From contig JAEOAD010000018.1 in the NCBI GenBank assembly GCA_036365145.1, positions 9,008,001-9,072,000 on the forward strand: 64,000 nucleotides of DNA, written 5' to 3'. Every line of letters starts with the position of its first letter. Within the stretch, counting starts at the first letter, position 1. Below are positions 23,256 to 36,141 of the stretch, piece by piece. A program made the position numbers and the translations under genes. This DNA comes from Orientallactaga sibirica (lineage: Eukaryota > Chordata > Mammalia > Rodentia > Dipodidae). The notes below the pieces were generated by a model. It did no database searches. It had not been told where the DNA came from and worked only from the letters and a program-made list of their open reading frames with translations.

Positions 23256-25504
23256 AGATGATGAAACCTAGAGCTGGTTCTTTGAAAAGAGACAAACTCC
23301 TGGCCAGTTTGATCAAACAACAACAAAAAAAGAGACATCTCAAAATATTAAAATTAGAAATTAATAGGGAGAGATCACAACAGACACCAAGGAAATGTGA
23401 ATAATCATTAGTACATATTTCCAAAACATCTATTCCACAAAATTTTATAACCTGGAAGAAATGCATGAATTCCTAAGCACATACCACCTACCAAAACCAA
23501 ATCCAGATCAGACAAATCTCTTAAAAAACCCTATTACATCAATTGTGATTGAAAATATAATCAAAAGCCTCCCCAAAAGGAACAGTCAAGGACCTGGACA
23601 ATTCTCAGCTGAATTCTAACAAACCTTCATCAAAGAACTGAAACACCTTTTTGAAATCTTTTTCACATAATCAGAGAACAGGGAATGCTCTCCAACTCCT
23701 TCTATGAAGCTACAATCACCCTAATACCAAAACCAACAGAGATACAAAAAGGAAACTACAGATCTATATCCCTGATGAACTTAGATGCAAAAATCCTAAA
23801 CAAAATCCTTGCAACCTGAATTCAACAGCACATCAAAAGCATTATCCACCTCTCTCAACTGGGCTTCATTCCAGGGATGGTTTAACATGGAAATTGACTA
23901 ACATAATATACAACAAAAGTAGTATTAAACACAAGAACCATATGATCCTCTCAATTGATGCAGAGAAGACCTTTGACTAAACACAACACCAGTTCATGAT
24001 CAAAACACTGGAGCAACTACGCATAGAGGAATTATAACTCAACATAATAAAGGCTGTATACAAAGCACCTAAAGCCCAAATTACACTTAATGGTGAAAGA
24101 CTCAAGGAGGTTCCATTAAGACTAAGAACAAAACAGGGATAGCCACTCTCAGCATTGCTCTTGAACATAGTATTATAAGTCATAGCCCAAACAATAAGAC
24201 TAGAGAAAGATAAAAAGGTATACAAATTGGAAAGAAGTCAAAGTAGCCCTATTTGCAGATGACATGATCCTATACATAAGTGACCCAAAACACTACCATA
24301 AAACTTGAAAAGGTGGTAAATTCCATCACAAAAGTGGCAGGATACAAAAATCAACATACAAAAATCAGTAGCTTTTTTTTTCAGTAGCCTTTCTAATCAC
24401 AAAAGACAAATATATATAGAAAGAAGTCAACAAAACTGTCCCATTTTCATTAGCTGCACACACACACACATACTTGAATACCTTGGAATAATGCTACCCA
24501 AGTGAAATACCTATATAATGGAAACACAAAAACATACAAGAAAGAAACAGCAAGATATGAAAAAATGGAAGGACTTTCCATGACCCTGGATAGGTAGAAC
24601 TAATATTGTGAAAATGGCAATTCTATCAAAAGCGATACATAGATTCAGCACAATACCAATAAAAATCCCAGCATTATTATTTCATCAAAGAGATAGAAAA
24701 AGTAATCTCAAAATTCATGTGGAACGAAAGAAGGCCCTGGATATCTTAAAACATACTCAGTAAAAGTAACACTTCTGGAGATATCACCATACCCAGTCTA
24801 AATCTATATTACAAAGCCCTAGTAACAAAAACAGCATAGTGCTGGAACAAAAATAGACATATAGATCAATGGAACTGAATTTAAGACCCAACCCTTATTT
24901 CAATTAGCTACCGCTACTTGATCTTTGAAAAAGGAGCCAACAATGTACAGTGGAGAAAAGATAGCATCTTCAACAAATGGTGCTGGACACGTGTGCAAAA
25001 ATAAAACTAGACCTACTCCTCTCACCATCCACAAAAATCATGTCCAAATGGATTAAAGATCTCAATATAAGACCAGAAACTCTCAATGTACTTAATGAAA
25101 AAATAGGGGGAACTCTCCATATTATAGGAGTGGGGAAAGACTTCCTGAAAAATATCCTAGTAGGTCAGGAAATTGAACAATCACTAAGCCAGTGGGATTT
25201 CATGAAGCTAAAAAGCTTATGTACAAACATACCATAAACACAGCCAACAGACTACCCACAGAATGGGAGAAAATCCTCACCAGCTATACCACTGACAGGC
25301 CTAATATCTAAAATCTATAAAGAACATCAAAACCTCCGTGATAAAAACCAAAACTATCCACTCAAAATGGGCAGAGTACTGAATGGGAATTTTCAAAGGA
25401 AGACATACAAATGGCTAATATCACCTAATAAAATGTTCAACATTCTTAACCAGCATAGAAATGAAAATTAAATCAACTATAAGATTCCATCTTTTTTTTT
25501 TTTG

Positions 25505-25545
<41 letters not shown>

Positions 25546-26290
25546 AGGGAGAGGGAGAGGGAGGGAGAGGGAGAGGAAGACAGATAGAACTGGGCGCTCC
25601 AGCAGCCTCTCAGCTGCTGTGAACGAAATTTAGATGCATGCGCCCCCTTGTGGGCAAGTGCGGCATTGCGCCCTTGCGTCACTTTGCATTTGGCTAAACG
25701 TGGGACCTGGAGATTGGAACAGCTGGAGATTGGAACCAGCATTCTTAGGCTTAGGAGGCAGGCACCTTAACCGCTAAGCCATCTCTCCAGCCCAAGATTC
25801 CATCTTACTCTAGAAAGAATGGCAATCATTAAAAGATCCAATGACAATAAATGTTGGTGAGGATGCTGGGAAAGAGGAACCCTTATTCACTCTGGTGGGA
25901 GTGCAAACTTGTACAACCACTATGAAAGTCAATATGGAGACTCCTGAAAAGTATGAAAATAGAGCTATCAACTGACCAAGCCATTCTTCTACTGGGCATC
26001 TTACCTAAAGGCGCCACTCTTCTCTTCACTGCAGAGATAGTTGTCCAACAAAGTGTATAGCTGCTCAATTCGCTATTCTTAAAACTGGAATCAACCCAGA
26101 TGCCCAACTTTTGATGATCGGATAATGAATATATGGTGCATATACCCAATGGCATTCTTCTCAGTGGTAAGGAGAAATGATATAATGAAATTTGTAGGAA
26201 AATGGACAGACTTGGAATAGATCATGTAAGTGAACTCACACAAGCACAGAAAGACAAACACCCCATGTTCTTCCTCATCTGTCATTCCTA
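23256..26290 (+). pseudogene. L1 ORF2 relic (RT to C-terminus)
   Basis: Decayed endonuclease/reverse transcriptase frame. Landmarks: RAGSLKRDKL at the start of the RT region (about 23266), AEKTFD (about 23961), and LFADDMILY at about 24249, where the YxDD catalytic box keeps FADD. The frame at 24977-25237 reads IRPETLNVL and GVGKDFLKN, typical of the region after RT, and the C-terminal part continues to about 26290. The Dip SINE at 25491 splits it, and several frameshifts are present. Confidence 0.85.
25491..25793 (-). mobile_element. Dip-type SINE in L1 copy 2, antisense
   Basis: A well preserved tRNA-like SINE. The plus strand begins with its T run, then GA-rich tail (25505-25580, with GAGGGA expansions), then body, ending 'gccatctctccagccc', the complement of the SINE head. 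The 13-bp duplication 'aagattccatctt' is perfect at 25481-25493 and 25794-25806. A short internal duplication repeats 'ctggagattggaac' at 25708 and 25723. The perfect duplication suggests a fairly recent insertion. Confidence 0.95.
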
Positions 26291-27690
26291 AATTAGAACA
26301 GCTTGAGTTGCAGGTATGCCTAACAAGCAACTTAATGGACTGATAAGAGGGATGAATGGTTGTGGAAAGAAGAATTGGAGGGTTGGTTAATATGTACATA
26401 CAACTAGGTCCAAAATGAATTGGTACCATAGAAACCTTTTTCCTGGATAGCAGGTTAAAAGATATAACTGTCAACAGGAGTATTCAGGCTTGTCTGGTAA
26501 AAAGGGTCTTGGAGAGAGTGGTATGAAGTCTAACCCTAAAATATTTGTCTCTGGCTTATAAATTCCAGTGCCAGATATTGGTTACAACCCATATTGAGCT
26601 GTTGATTGGTGAAACCTACAAGGTCCCCAAAACAAGACAGACTTCTGTCAAAGCACTTGATTATCCACCTGTGGTAAAAGAAAAGACTCTATTGCTGAAG
26701 ACACCACATTCTGCCAACACAGAACATTGAGAGATTTGGCTGCATAAGAAATGAAGCCAGTTCCCAGAAGGTTAGTCCATATAGTGCTGAAAACCACTAC
26801 ATGGGTGGCAGAGGGAAAGTGGCCAATAATGTTGTGATCAAGCAGGGGACTGTGTATATGAAAACAACCAGCCTGACAAGATGGACACACCCATGCAATA
26901 ATGGCACACAGCTTAGGTAGGTAATCAATGGCTCTCTAATTAGCTAAGTGATTCACTCATTAGAATTCAACCAATAGTTGCAGCAGGAAACTGTCAGAAT
27001 CCTATGGAGACCAAGATTATAGACTCTACTGAGAAACTCCCACTAGTTTTTGGTCAAAAGTGAGGCTATACCCATCAAAACATCTCTAAATCAACAATGC
27101 TTATCCCCTTTAATCTATCCTGATATCACTCTCCATTGGAGAATATGTTTTTCTTCTTCAGAAAGCAGTGAGAACCTAGTACAACCAAAGTCTATCAACA
27201 AGACAAGAATAGATAACTGACTCCCTGGCAGGAAATGAACTAGCCCTGGCAAGGCAGCTAGGGCCCAAGTGGAACCACAGAGGGATTGGTGAGATGAGTA
27301 AGAGTTCTGCTTCCACGGAAAGATTGACAACCTGTGCCCAGATGATGGAGACAGACACTGAAGATACTCAAAATGCATCAAAGCAGAAATCCAGAAGCTA
27401 TAACACCAAAGTAAACTTAAAGCACACCTACCAGGGAATATTGTGGAAGAGGAGGCAGAAAGAATATGAGCCACCTGGTGGGAGGAAAAATCCAGAGACA
27501 TAGCCCTCCCCACAATCATTGACTGCTGCTCTCACAACTCATAACCCACAACTCCATGGTGAATACCAGCAATCCTACCAAAAAGGGCCCTCAGTGGAGT
27601 GGGTTCAGGGAGGAGGGAAATCATAGTACCAACACATCCAACACATGTATCCATGCAAATTTTCTCCTTAATACTAATAAAAAAGAAAAT
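26291..27690 (+). mobile_element. L1 copy 2 3'UTR (lineage B)
   Basis: Its first ~230 bp align with the L1 copy 1 3'UTR ('accatagaaacctttttcct' against 8538), but after about 26545 it changes to the lineage B module shared with 9888-11205. Open frames at 26545-26730, 27115-27519 (minus) and 27294-27503 lie inside and are not genes. Confidence 0.75.
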
Positions 27691-27711
27691 GCTCAAATCT
27701 GCACACATTCT

Positions 27712-27717
27712 CTCCCT

Positions 27718-27756
<39 letters not shown>

Positions 27757-27791
27757 CCCCTCTGTCTCTGTGTGTGTGTGTGTGTGTGTGT
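27712..27791 (+). repeat. (CCCT)/(CT)n / (TG)n microsatellite
   Basis: CT-rich run with CCCT units, then a CT dinucleotide run, then TG units at 27769-27791. It directly follows the L1 copy 2 tail. Confidence 0.95.
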
Positions 27792-27922
27792 GGTATTTTT
27801 ATAATTTTATCCAGAGCAAGGAAACCTTGTGATGTAGTCACCTAAATTCTGCTTGAATATTATTGGTGATAAAGAGTAATTTCATCAAGTCATGTGGCTG
27901 CCTACTGTTGGTAATATGTTTT

Positions 27923-28166
27923 TATTATATACATATATATATATGGAGAGAGAGAGAGCATGCATGCTAGAGATAGAGAATGGTCATGCTAGTGGCCTCA
28001 GCTGTGTGAACGAACTCCAGACGCCTGTGCCCCCTTGTGGGCACAGGCACAACATGCACCCTTGTGTCACTTTTTGTATCTGGCTAAAAGTGGGACCTGG
28101 AGATTGGAACCAGCATTCTTAGACTTGGCAGGCAAGCACCATAACTACCAAGCCATCTCTCCAGCC
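27923..28166 (-). mobile_element. Dip-type SINE, antisense
   Basis: GA-rich tail near 27943-27957, body with 'gcccccttgtgggcacagg', and head complement 'gccatctctccagcc' at the right. Imperfect target duplication: 'tggtaatatgtt' at 27909 and 'tggtaataagtt' at 28167. Same subfamily as 25491-25793. Confidence 0.9.
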
Positions 28167-28180
28167 TGGTAATAAGTTTT

Positions 28181-30022
28181 TTTACTGAGCAAAAATCTAT
28201 TGGTTTGTAGCTTGAACCACCTTGTCTTACTTCTCTTTGGAATCATAATGATTTGTCTTCTTTCTTTTCACATGCCAGGTGGTTCAGCATGGCTAAGGGA
28301 TTAACTTTTTCATCTGTTCCTTATCTGAAGAATCTCTCCATCATTTGTCCATCCAGTGGTTTGTAAAAGTAGAACTAAGGTTAGAGTAATGATCTTTTCT
28401 CTGGCTTACTTGTGCCCATCTCTGTATTCGTGGAGCCTCAGTGTTTTGTGTGCCATGAGCAGACAACGTTTTCTTTCTCATTCTGGTTCTTTCTATTTGG
28501 TACTTCCTGATAAAGGACCAGAAAAGCCTTATTTTCTGTGTGCAGAGAACTGATGTTTCTTGCAAATCTGCTGCTTCTCCTGAAGTTGTGAGCATTCCAT
28601 GGAGCTAAGAATGGTACATCAGACAGTGGACATCATAGTACTTTGAGGTCCATGAAGAGGTAGTATTCTCCTACATCATTTCCACTGACACCCACACATG
28701 ATGCTATGTCCTTGTCTCAGCGACAAATGGAGGCAAGAATTTTTTCTCCTCAAGACTGACACATATCCTTGGAGTGAGTGGATACACAACTTCAAATGAT
28801 ATCTTCTTCTTCCTGCTTCAAAATAAATATGCAAATATAACTTGCATTGATTTGTGTATAGAAGTGCCTTTCATTTATTCTCATCTGCTCAAATATATTT
28901 GAGTGTGTGGTTAAGTCAGGAGCCTCAATCACATAAAATGAGCTTTCAAGGCCTGCCACTTCATGGTACTTTATTTTGACCAGCAATATGGATTAATACA
29001 TACCAAATAAATATAATGCAAGTACAGATATTGTGTCCCACCTATGTTTATGACAGCAAGTTCTTTTTAAGAACACTCAAGTGTGATTGGGCAGTGAGTA
29101 CTTCCATATGATGAGGTTTTACTTGAGTAGTATTCATATAAGAAAGAAATGAGCTGTAAGCTACATTTGCCTGGTATTCTACCACAATATATATGTACAT
29201 GTGATCGGTATATTGTCCTAGGGTATATGAATAGAAGATAACATTCTAGCTTTGAGGAATAATTAAAATAATTATGCTTTAAATTAGAACTATTGATTTG
29301 GAAAGCTATTTTTGACAGTTATTTTCTCTAATGCAAACAAAAATACCCAATACTATTTACAATTTGTAATACTACTCAAATTGCTATATTTAGTAAAGAA
29401 TTTTTACCTTACCAAGGCTGACACCAATGGTTTATTTGTCTGTAATGATCTAATTGCAATCAGATAATCAAAAAAATTAAACTCCTTTATTATTATTTGT
29501 AGTTTTATTCATTTTCTTTAACTGAATTCAATACTTGTTCAAGGCCATAGCTTTTTAAAAAATAAAAGGTTTCTTTAATAAAATAAGAAATTATTTAAGT
29601 TGTTGATTTAAATCTTATCAGCAATCAACACCATTTGTTAAATGTGAATGCTCTCTTCAAGCCCTTCTTTCACCAGTTCACAGAAGACCAACCATACCAG
29701 TTCTGACCTTATCCCAAAAGGACTGTATCTACCATAGCATAGTTAATATTAAATTTACCATTAATCATAGAATTGATAAGTAATGTAACACCCTTTATCC
29801 AAAGCTCATTAAGTTAGTATTGTCTCACACTGTTAAAATGGTTTTAAGCAATCAAATTTATTCAATTCAATTTAACTCTAGTCATAGCATTTATTGACTA
29901 CTTGATGTACTCTAGTGCTTGTGATGGGTGCTGGAATATGATACACAAAACCACCTAATACTGTCCATTTTTACTAATATTAAGTACAGTTGCTAATACC
30001 ACAATAATACAGATTTAAATAT
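28181..30022. other. AT-rich intergenic sequence, nothing recognised
   Basis: No coding or repeat signature. Several AT-rich blocks at 29230-29620. Short frames near 28341-28595 and 28792-28986 match nothing I know. Confidence 0.5.
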
Positions 30023-30032
30023 TGATCATATT

Positions 30033-30270
30033 ATTTATTTATTGTAACTTTTTAATGAGAGAGTGAGAGAGAGACAGAGTGAGAATTGGTGTGCCAGGGT
30101 ATCCAGCCATTGCAATTGAACTCCAGATGTGTGGGCTACCTTATGTGCATGTATGACCTTGTACACTTGTGTCACCTTGTGCATCTGGCTAACATGGGAC
30201 CTGGAGAGTTTAACATGGATTTTTAGGTTTCACAGGCAAGCACCTTAACTGATAAGCCTTCTCTCTAGCC
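30033..30270 (-). mobile_element. Dip-type SINE, antisense (older subfamily)
   Basis: ATTT tail, GAGA tract, body 'ttgtgcatctggctaacatg', head complement 'ataagccttctctctagcc'. Flanks 'tgatcatatt' (30023) and 'tgaccatatc' (30271) are a diverged target duplication. Confidence 0.85.
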
Positions 30271-30420
30271 TGACCATATCTATTTAAGGTACCTATTTAC
30301 CAACATCTGCTACCATTAATAGCAAGCATATAATAAAGAGACATAAACTTAATCATTATCAAGTTTGTATATCAGATAAGAGAGTAATAAGTAAGAGAAA
30401 AGTAACTACTATTATATATA

Positions 30421-30611
30421 TAATTTATTTGAGAGAGAGGAAGATGCAGATAGAAAGAGAGAATGGGCACACCAGGGTCTCTAGCCACTGCAAATGAACT
30501 CCAGATGCATGCACCCCTTGTGCATGTGGCTTACGTGGGTGCTGGGGAATCAAACCAGGGTCCTTAGGCTTCACAGGCAAATGCCTTAACCACTAAGCCA
30601 TTTCCCCAGCC
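30421..30611 (-). mobile_element. Dip-type SINE, antisense (older subfamily)
   Basis: Tail, GAGA tract, 'gaactccagatgcatgcacc', then head complement 'taagccatttccccagcc'. Flanks 'ctattatata' (30409) and 'ctattttata' (30612) form an imperfect duplication. Confidence 0.88.
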
Positions 30612-30714
30612 CTATTTTATATTTTTAAAAACTCAATTATGTAAAAGCAAAGATGTAGCTGCATAGTTCTCCAGACTGCAAATGGTCACAAGATCATGGC
30701 TTTTATTTTTTTTT

Positions 30715-31085
30715 TGTGGTGGTTTGAATGCAAACATATGTCTCCTGTAACCTCAGGAATTTTGCTTAAGATTCAGCTTGCTTGTTGAGTCTCTAGCAGA
30801 TGGGGCTCTGCTGAGGAAGAGTGTGTCACTGGAGGCACATGTTATAGCTCAGCCTTAGTAGGTGTGTAAAGAGCAATTTGAGCTCTGGCTGTTCATGTTT
30901 GCTGCCTGTTGTGGCTTGCTGCTTGCTGCAGTTGTTTCTTTCTGCTTGGATCTATGGACCTGAGCCAGCTTCTTCTGTCATTATGATGCTTTCCCTGGAT
31001 TCTGGAAGCCTCAAATCAACTCCTTCCACCCATAAGCTGCTTCTGTTTGGGTGTTTGTTCCAGAAATGAGAAAGTAGCTGCAACA
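30715..31085 (+). mobile_element. MaLR solo LTR
   Basis: Starts 'tgtggtggtttgaatgcaaa' and ends 'gtagctgcaaca', with 'cattatgatgctttccctgg' inside. No target duplication visible and no internal sequence attached. Open frame 30878-31069 is incidental. Confidence 0.75.
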
Positions 31086-34000
31086 TCTTGTATTATTTCA
31101 TATTTCCTTAGCTGATCATGCTTTATTTCTTCAAATATTTATTCCTGAAAATATATACTCTTTCCTGTTGTGACTATATTTGTTTGTGTAGTTTCTCATT
31201 GTCTTGTTTTTAATAATATATGGGAGAATAAAGTGCCCCAGGTGAGGTTTTGTTTTCTAGTTGTTGTCCTACCTAGCCCCTGTGATACTTTTATCCAATA
31301 GCACTTTGATAGTCAGCATGTCACTGCAGCATGCTTAGCAGCCCCTTCATTTGCATTTAAAGTTTCAATGATATCACATGCCAGTACCAGCTTCTTGTTT
31401 AATAGATTTACAGTTGTAGCATGTGGTGGAGGTATTATCCCTTGAGAAATAGACCAACCAAGGTCAATATTGTGGGAAAGGAAGTCACTCTATTTACTAG
31501 TCACTGGGAATCATAGTGAGAGAACTCACTTTCAGTTTTACCCATCCAATGGACAGAATTAAGTGTTGAAGAGATTAGCAAATAATGAATTAATTATGAT
31601 ATTTCAAAATATGACCCAAGTGAAAGGAAAGTTGTTAATACCAGAATAGACAAACTGACATGTACCAAGATGAATTTTGGAATTGCTATGAAACAATGAT
31701 GGCTACACATCTCGTATCCCATTAAAATGTGTCTGCTACAATTATTTTTAAAGGCATTTGTTACAAATGAAGTTGTTCTTGTCTCATCAGTATACATTTA
31801 ATGTTTGGGGAACATATAACTTGTCTTTTTAGTTAAGAGTTACCTGTTTCAAGAAGACCTTGAGCAATATACTGCACCAATTAGTTTCACCCATATTTGG
31901 ACTTGATTCTGAACAAGATTACAAATTTCAAGCAGATGGCATCACTGGGAGGATTTTGTAGGTCTTAAGAGAAGGTAAGTATAGACTGTCTATACAAGGT
32001 ATGGATTATTGTGGCACAAAGACATATTCTGCTGCCTCTCTTGTCTGGGCTAAAAGAAGTAGAGTTCTACAAGTTTCTACACTAAGGCTCCCTTATCCTC
32101 CAGCTTTCACAAAGCTTGAGAGATGCTAACAGGAGATAAGAGAGAAGAAAGATAGAAAGTCTTTGACTTTATTATTTTATGGCCCTTTCTTGCTTTAAAG
32201 TGGCCTTGGGAAGTGTATTATGCCAAGACAAGAACTCTTTGTTCAATGGTCATCTCCTTTCCTGCTCAGATAAGTGATATTAATTATCCCTGAATATTTT
32301 TAGTTGTAGGACATTTTAGCATTCCTTTTGTACTACCTTAACATGATTGACATTTCTATAAATAGTTACATGTTATACATTTTTCCCCAAAATTTCATCC
32401 AAAGCTTTGGCTTTTGGCCTTAACCGTTTACTCAGTTTATGAGAAAGGACAAATCTCATAACTAGTTTAAATTTAATATTTTCCTCTATAAAGTAAAGTT
32501 GTAGGATGAGCATCATGTTTCTAGAGCAATGATCACATATTGGATGCATCATGTAAGTTCATTTATTTACTCTATATTCATTTTTATGAATTTTATCAAA
32601 CATCATTTATGTACCCAACCTATATAAGTATTAGACATATGCTAAATACCTGTGGAGTGATTATTGAGTGAATGATGCAGGTATGAGATTTATAATTTAG
32701 CTATACAGGAATTGATACTAGGACATGTCAAACCACCAGATAAAGATTGTAGAAATAATAAATGGCACAGTTGGAATTAGGCATTAAGCTAATTTTTAAA
32801 TCTTTGTTCTTCTCCAGGAAGTGATTTTTCTTTATCTACATAGCCAACTATGATAAGGCTACAGTGACAAAGGAAAAGAAACTATAAAAGTTTGTTATGA
32901 GTTCTGAAATATACTTAAGCATACTGAAGCATTATTACACTTAAGAATAATTTTAGAATCTCTTTTCCACTCTCCTGCCCCAGAGTCCTACAGAGTCCTA
33001 CAGTCATTAAGCACAAATGCATTCTCATGTAAATGCTGGCCAAACATAAATATAAAGGTTACTTGCTAGGGGAAAAAGAGAGGAAATTATTTTTAAGTTT
33101 TCTGCCTTTTATAATATTTTCTCAGCTGTATACTACCTTCCAATGACATGGCTAATTAAGAGCCAGTTTTTCATGTTTTAGAATTTAATATTAGAAAAGA
33201 AATTTTACTTGAAAGAAAGCATTTGGGCTGTGGTTTTGGCTTTGTAAGAAAAATATCCCAAGAGTAAAAGTTGATAACTTTTTATTTGAACTTCACTCTT
33301 TGATTCTCAAACCACAAGTAAATGGAAGTCATAGGGAGTCACAAGAGATTGTTTCTGGCAACTTGGGTATAGATTGAAAGTTCTGAAGCTCAGGACACTT
33401 TATTGACTATTTCTGTGATGAAACATAGGTATCCTGGGGAGACTTCATGATTTGCTAGACCCAAAAGGCAATGGCTCCTTTGATGAGCAGATGGTTGAAA
33501 GAACCTTGCAGAAGTCCCTGCCACACCCCCCTCTGTGTTGTTTATATATCACTTTAGAATGTTCAGAGCACATAAGGGTACAAAAATAGAGACATGGTAG
33601 ATTTATCCCTTTAGGCAATGTCCTTGGCTATGAAATTCCCTTTATTGATTGCTGGGTCTAACTTTACTGAACTATAGATCTATTGTTTTAAAAACCTGAG
33701 ACTCTATTTACTATTTCTATAATTGTTGAAGCAAAACAAATTCATAGTGAAGAGAGAATGACCATAGACAATGAAAGTAGCTTTAGCAAGTATATGCACC
33801 AAAATCTATATAGTTTTTCTAGGTGTTTGTCATGAGAAACTGAGGCTTTACATTAGTGATAGTGACCTTTATGAACTATATTAAAATATTAAATATACAA
33901 AATTATAATTAGAGTAATTCTGAAGGCTATCACAATCCTTCCTCATAGTCATAAACTGGATCTTATATACTCAGCCTCAATGGTTTCATTCTTTTAGACA

Positions 34001-35091
34001 CACTGAATAAATATTTACTCAATACTTCCTAATGAATCAGGAATTGCTCCTACCACTGTGACATGATGGAATTATTTAGTTCAAACATTTAGGTAATTCA
34101 CACATTAGTGGTATAGATGAGTAAACATAATCATGGGTAGAAAAATGTGTGAAGAGAGGAAAATCCAACAGCTTTGAGAGGAACACTTTAACATCCTAGA
34201 GGCTCAGGAAAGCATAACTAAAAGAGAAAAGTCTAAGGCTGAATTTTGAAGGACACTTAGGAATAATCCAGGTAGGAAGACTGGGAAGTCAAGAGCTTCA
34301 TAAGCAGAGTTACTAGGGTCAGAGAAGATGGCTTATGCATCAAGAAGTAGCTCCTTTGGCTAAAGAATATGAAAGGTACCTGATTATCAGCGTAAGCGGC
34401 AAGAAATGTACATCACGTTTTTAAATACTTGCACACCTGTGATCCTACAGTCTTTAGATTTGGGGTCCTCAAACAAGAATCAAAGACTACAAAGGGTTCA
34501 ATGCTACTCTTCTAATTACCTGGAGCACAAGGCCTGGAAAAGGTCACTTCATGTAGAGTCTAGACAGGAATTCAAAAACCTTTCTTTGCTTTACTAGTAC
34601 CTGGGCTTCTTCAAAGCAACTTGTGTTTTTCATACATGTTCCTCCTGAAAAGAATGATTGTGAGTAATGAGGTCAGGTTGGTGAGTATTTAGTAATGACT
34701 TACTGACCACAGAAAGTTGTCTGATCTTCCTCTCATCTTCATGTTGAGAGACATTGTTGCCAGCATCATCTTTGCTCACCCCCAATATTACATTCAGAGA
34801 ATTGCCCTAAGGGGTCAACATTGGATAAAATGGGACTTAAAATTGCCCTATCTCTCTAGGACTTGGAACTTTCCTTATGGTGGATTTCAGTACTTGCTTT
34901 CTGTTATCAAAATTCCCAGCATCCAGGGAGGTTCCTATTATCAGTTTTTCCAATTTATGTAGCAGAACGCAATTCCTCATGGTTGTCTGATTCATGTCCC
35001 ATCATCTTATTGTTTTCTTTTTGATACTTCTCCTTTTAAAAAGGATCACTCAGTTTTTCCCATCTAAGTTAAATGTCCCTTTTCATTAGCT
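31086..35091. other. Long quiet stretch, no gene recognised
   Basis: About 4 kb with no repeat I can name and no convincing exon. A small tandem word 'agagtcctac' repeats at 32982 and 32992. Short frames at 31594-31797 (minus), 34406-34597 and 34717-34962 match nothing I know. Confidence 0.5.
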
Positions 35092-35099
35092 CAAGGTTG

Positions 35100-35219
35100 C
35101 CAGGCATGGGGCACATGCCTTTATTCAAAGGCAGAGGTAGAAGGATCACCGTGGAGTTCAAGGCCACCCTGAGACTACATAGTGAATTCCAGGTCAGCCT
35201 AGACTGTAGTGAGACCTTA
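35100..35219 (+). mobile_element. B1 SINE lacking an A tail
   Basis: 'ccaggcatggggcacatgcc', 'aaggccaccctgagactaca', 'tagtgaattccaggtcagcc', stopping at 'gagacctta' with no A tail. The 8-bp word 'caaggttg' flanks it on both sides (35092-35099 and 35220-35227). Confidence 0.85.
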
Positions 35220-35227
35220 CAAGGTTG

Positions 35228-36017
35228 AGTGGTAAACTAATTACAGAGGTGGTATTCCATCTACTTGCAGTTTCCCCAAACATACCTGGGTTGTTGCCTC
35301 TGTTTAAAAAATAGCCAGTCAAGGTGTCAGGGGAAATGGAGCTGTGTGTTGACAAGTAAATGCTCAGGAAGTGACAAACACATTTTTGCTCACAAATTAT
35401 TGGTGATAAATAGACAACATGGCCTACCCAACCACATGGTAGCCAGAAAGCCCTGAAGCTGGGAATATTTGTCCACCATTTCTAGTAGCTATTATATAGA
35501 GTAAACATTTTGTGCTCTCTTTCTGGATCCTCAGAACTTACTTACTAGTTGAAATACTGAATGTATATATCAAACAAGAACATTTCCAAGGCTCTTCTTT
35601 TCCTCCTTTCATCTACTATCTTGAAACTCAGAAAAATGAGAGTTCACTTAATATTTTCTTGACTGTTTCATGCTTAATATCAGCTTGAAGGAAGCATTAT
35701 AAGTGAAATTACAAAAACAAAAGCCAGGTTTGTTTTTTTAAAAAGCCACATTTTAATAAAAAGGTGAACAACACATTTCCTTTTTTAAAATTATGAATGT
35801 GTGATGTGCATGGATACAAATTTCAAAACAAAATTGTATGGGTATGGCTGGAAATTGAACCTGGGATGGTAGACTTAGCAAGCAAGCACCTTCAACCACA
35901 AAGATCTTTAATATGTATGTGATCCTTATCAATAATTTCAGTTCTCAAAGGTCCTCAAGGGACTGTCCTTTTGACCATGTGTTGAGAGTAGATATATCTG
36001 TCAGCTCCCTCTAAAGA
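35228..36017. other. Intergenic sequence with a SINE scrap
   Basis: At 35837-35905, 'ggaaattgaacctgggatgg' and 'agcaagcaagcaccttcaac' look like the complement of a Dip/ID-type SINE head. The rest is unrecognised. Confidence 0.5.
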
Positions 36018-36018
36018 T

Positions 36019-36141
36019 GTTAAAATAAGGTTAGAAATTAAAAATTATTTGAGCTAAATGTTCATAGTAATTATTTTTATTATTTTGTCAAGAGAATGCC
36101 TTTGGAGAAGCAAATTCAGAACGTTCTTTATGTGGTAGTAT
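36019..36141 (+). repeat. Left member of a long direct repeat
   Basis: Diverged copy of 36539-36675. Shared landmarks in order: 'ttaa.ataaggttag', 'attaaaaattattt', 'ttattattttgtcaaga', 'gcctttgga', 'gaacgt'. It abuts the T run of the antisense insertion at 36142. Confidence 0.6.

Larger units (their letters stand above)
23256..27690 (+). mobile_element. L1 copy 2, 5'-truncated, dead
   Basis: LINE-1 starting inside ORF2 shortly before the RT domain and running to a 3' tail ('actaataaaaaagaaaatg'). It has a lineage B 3'UTR. An A run precedes it, probably part of the insertion site or of the older MaLR copy. A Dip SINE inserted at 25491. Frameshifts and stops throughout rule out activity. Confidence 0.85.

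Noticed and set aside
27115..27519. 134-codon minus-strand frame
   Set aside because: Lies in the lineage B L1 3'UTR, which is non-coding in the L1 family.
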